NCBI GenBank assembly: GCA_026770575.1
Contig: MU657170.1
Coordinates: 425,666-451,513 of the forward strand
Direction: 5' to 3'
DNA from: Pelagophyceae sp. CCMP2097
Lineage: Eukaryota > Sar > Pelagophyceae
DNA: 25,848 bases
Under the pieces are notes generated by a model that was not told the origin of the DNA, ran no database searches, and was given only the letters and a program-made list of their open reading frames with translations. Below, piece by piece: positions 24,480-25,848 of the stretch. Position numbers and translations under genes: made by a program. How positions within the stretch are numbered: position 1 is the first letter of the stretch; each line of letters starts with the position of its first letter.

Positions 24480-25283
24480 AGAAAGCGACTGCGCCGTCTG
24501 CGGCGGCTGCGCCACCAACAACAAAATAAGACAACTGCGCAGTTTGCTGCGGCTACCCACTTGCGACGTTGCGCCGTCTGCATCGGCTGCGCCGTCAGCA
24601 GAGGTAAAATGAAGCTGCGCTGTTTGCGGTGGATGCGTGAGGCGGCTGCGCCGCCTGCGTCGGAACCATAAAGCAGCTGCGCCTCATGCGGCGGCTGCGC
24701 CGGCAGCAACGACAAAAGGCGGCTGCGCCTCATGAGACATAAGTGTAAAGCGGCTGCTTCAGCTGCGACGTATAAACCAAGAGCAGCGGTAGCAAGATGC
24801 GGCTGCGCCGCAAGAGGCGGCTGCACAACCAGTAGCAGCAAAAGGCGGCTGCGCCGTCTGCATCGACTGCATAAAGCGACTGCGCCGCCAGCGACAGCAG
24901 TATAAAGCGACTGCGCCGAATGGTGTGGATGCTCCGTCAGCAGCGGCAAAAGACGGCTACGCCGCCTGGAACGGATGCGTGAGGCGGCTGTGCCGCAAAC
25001 GACGGTTGAACCACAAGCAGCGGCAGCAAGAGGCGGCTGCGCCGCATAAGGCCGCGCTGCGCAGCCAGCAGCGGCAAAAGGCGGCTGCGCCGCCTGCGGC
25101 GGCAGCGCCGCATGCAGCTGCTGCGCCACCAGCAGAGACAAAAGGCGGCTGCGCCGCCAGCGGCTGCTGCGTCGCCTGCGACGTCTGCGCCGTCAGTGTC
25201 GGCTGCGCCGCATGTGGCGGCTGCGCCGCCTGCGGCGTCTGCGGCGTCTGCTGCGGGTGCATAAGGCGGCTGCGCCGCATGCG
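24480..25283. repeat. GGCGGCTGCGCCGCC-type tandem array 2
   Basis: About 800 bp of the family seen at 20065-20515, with AAAAGGCGGCTGCGCC and CATAAGGCGGCTGCGCC unit starts, more uniform toward the right. Minus-strand frames give Ala/Pro-rich false proteins. Confidence 0.85.
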
Positions 25284-25764
25284 GCCAGGGAAAAGGGTTC
25301 CGAGTTCGAACCCGGACCCGCGAAAACCGAGGTGATGACGGGACAACGTCCGCCCATCCGAGTTGACCCAGAGTTAGGATCCGGGTCTCGGCTCTGGTCT
25401 CGGCCTTTGAGGGACAGGGTCTCGGGTCCGGCCCTTTTGTTCCGGGTCCGGGTTCGTGTTTATGGTCAAGCGTCCGGCACAGAACGGGCGAGAAAACAAG
25501 GCGCTGGTGATTCACCTGGAAGGTGGAATGCACGTCGGAGTCCACGTGCTTCGCACTCGGTCGCGATATCAGATATAGGAAGATCCAAAAGTCGAAAACG
25601 ATTAAACCCGAGTAAGGAGGATTTAATTTAGCATATATTTCAGCGACGCGGGACCGGGTTTAGGCGGGTCCGGGTTCGGGTCTGGCATCGGCCGAACTGG
25701 TCCGGGTATCGGGTCTGGGCCTAGTCGAAGACCTAGACCCGGATTCGCGGACCCTTTTCCTGCC
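25284..25764. repeat. CGGGTCCGGGTTCGGGT-rich stretch, no gene
   Basis: Repeated CGGGTC/CGGGTT words occur at 25300-25460 and 25640-25745, with unique AT-richer sequence between. The composition resembles the interior of the 196-bp elements at 14821 and 16347, but their terminal repeats are absent. GTTCGAACCCGG near 25310 is T-arm-like, again without the rest of a tRNA. Confidence 0.5.
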
Positions 25765-25848
25765 CTGCCTGCGGCGGCTGCGCCGCAAGCAGCGGCAAAA
25801 GGCGGCTGCACCGCCTGCGGCGGCAGCGCCGACTGCGGCGGCTGCGCC
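25765..25848. repeat. GGCGGCTGCGCCGCC-type array 3, cut by the window end
   Basis: The same units resume (GGCGGCTGCGCCGC, GCGGCAAAAGGCGGCTGC) and run off the window. Confidence 0.8.

Overview
The window reads as nuclear DNA of a GC-rich unicellular eukaryote. Spliceosomal introns (GT-AG, one likely GC-AG, 42 bp to 2.2 kb) split the main genes, both strands carry genes, and nothing resembles bacterial operons. MYND-RING-Sel1 proteins, tandem WD40 repeats, a coiled-coil/BTB protein and interstitial TTAGGG-like repeats fit a stramenopile alga; a pelagophyte related to Aureococcus is my best guess, from style alone and without any database search.

Layout. 1-1482: repeats, a telomere-like tract and hairpins, no convincing gene. 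1483-2694: a broken MYND fragment facing a frameshifted minus-strand MYND-RING-Sel1 gene. 2695-4424: mostly non-coding. 4425-5460: an unknown reading frame with one in-frame TAG, apparently split by a 440-bp terminal-repeat element. 6194-10867: a three-exon M32 metallocarboxypeptidase whose two introns are packed with a 12-13-bp CGAGACGG-type minisatellite. 11214-12600: a decayed WD40 gene containing an 820-bp assembly gap, flanked by inverted repeats. 12992-18673 (minus): an eleven-exon QSOX-type sulfhydryl oxidase that I assembled from phase-compatible exons. 18830-19888: an intact MYND-RING-Sel1 gene divergent from it. 20065-20515, 24480-25283 and 25765-25848: arrays of a palindromic GGCGGCTGCGCCGCC-type repeat. 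20819-21828: a gene with a ZC3H14/Nab2-like N-terminal domain. 23546-23941: a truncated coiled-coil plus BTB/T1 gene.

Two things stand out. First, the sulfhydryl oxidase model has the order Trx (active site CPRS), Trx (CPRC), Erv (CDEC), pseudo-Erv (no CxxC). In known QSOX proteins the degenerate Erv copy precedes the active one, so the order here looks reversed. Second, every copy of the CGAGACGG minisatellite in this window lies inside an intron of one of two unrelated genes, in either orientation relative to transcription, while the GGCGGCTGC arrays lie between genes. The largest sulfhydryl oxidase intron also holds two 196-bp MITE-like copies with 15-bp terminal inverted repeats, one on each side of the minisatellite.

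The genes do not form one pathway. The sulfhydryl oxidase would make disulfides in the secretory pathway, the M32 enzyme would trim peptides in an organelle or the cytosol, and the MYND-RING-Sel1 proteins are probably adaptor or ubiquitin-ligase-like proteins.
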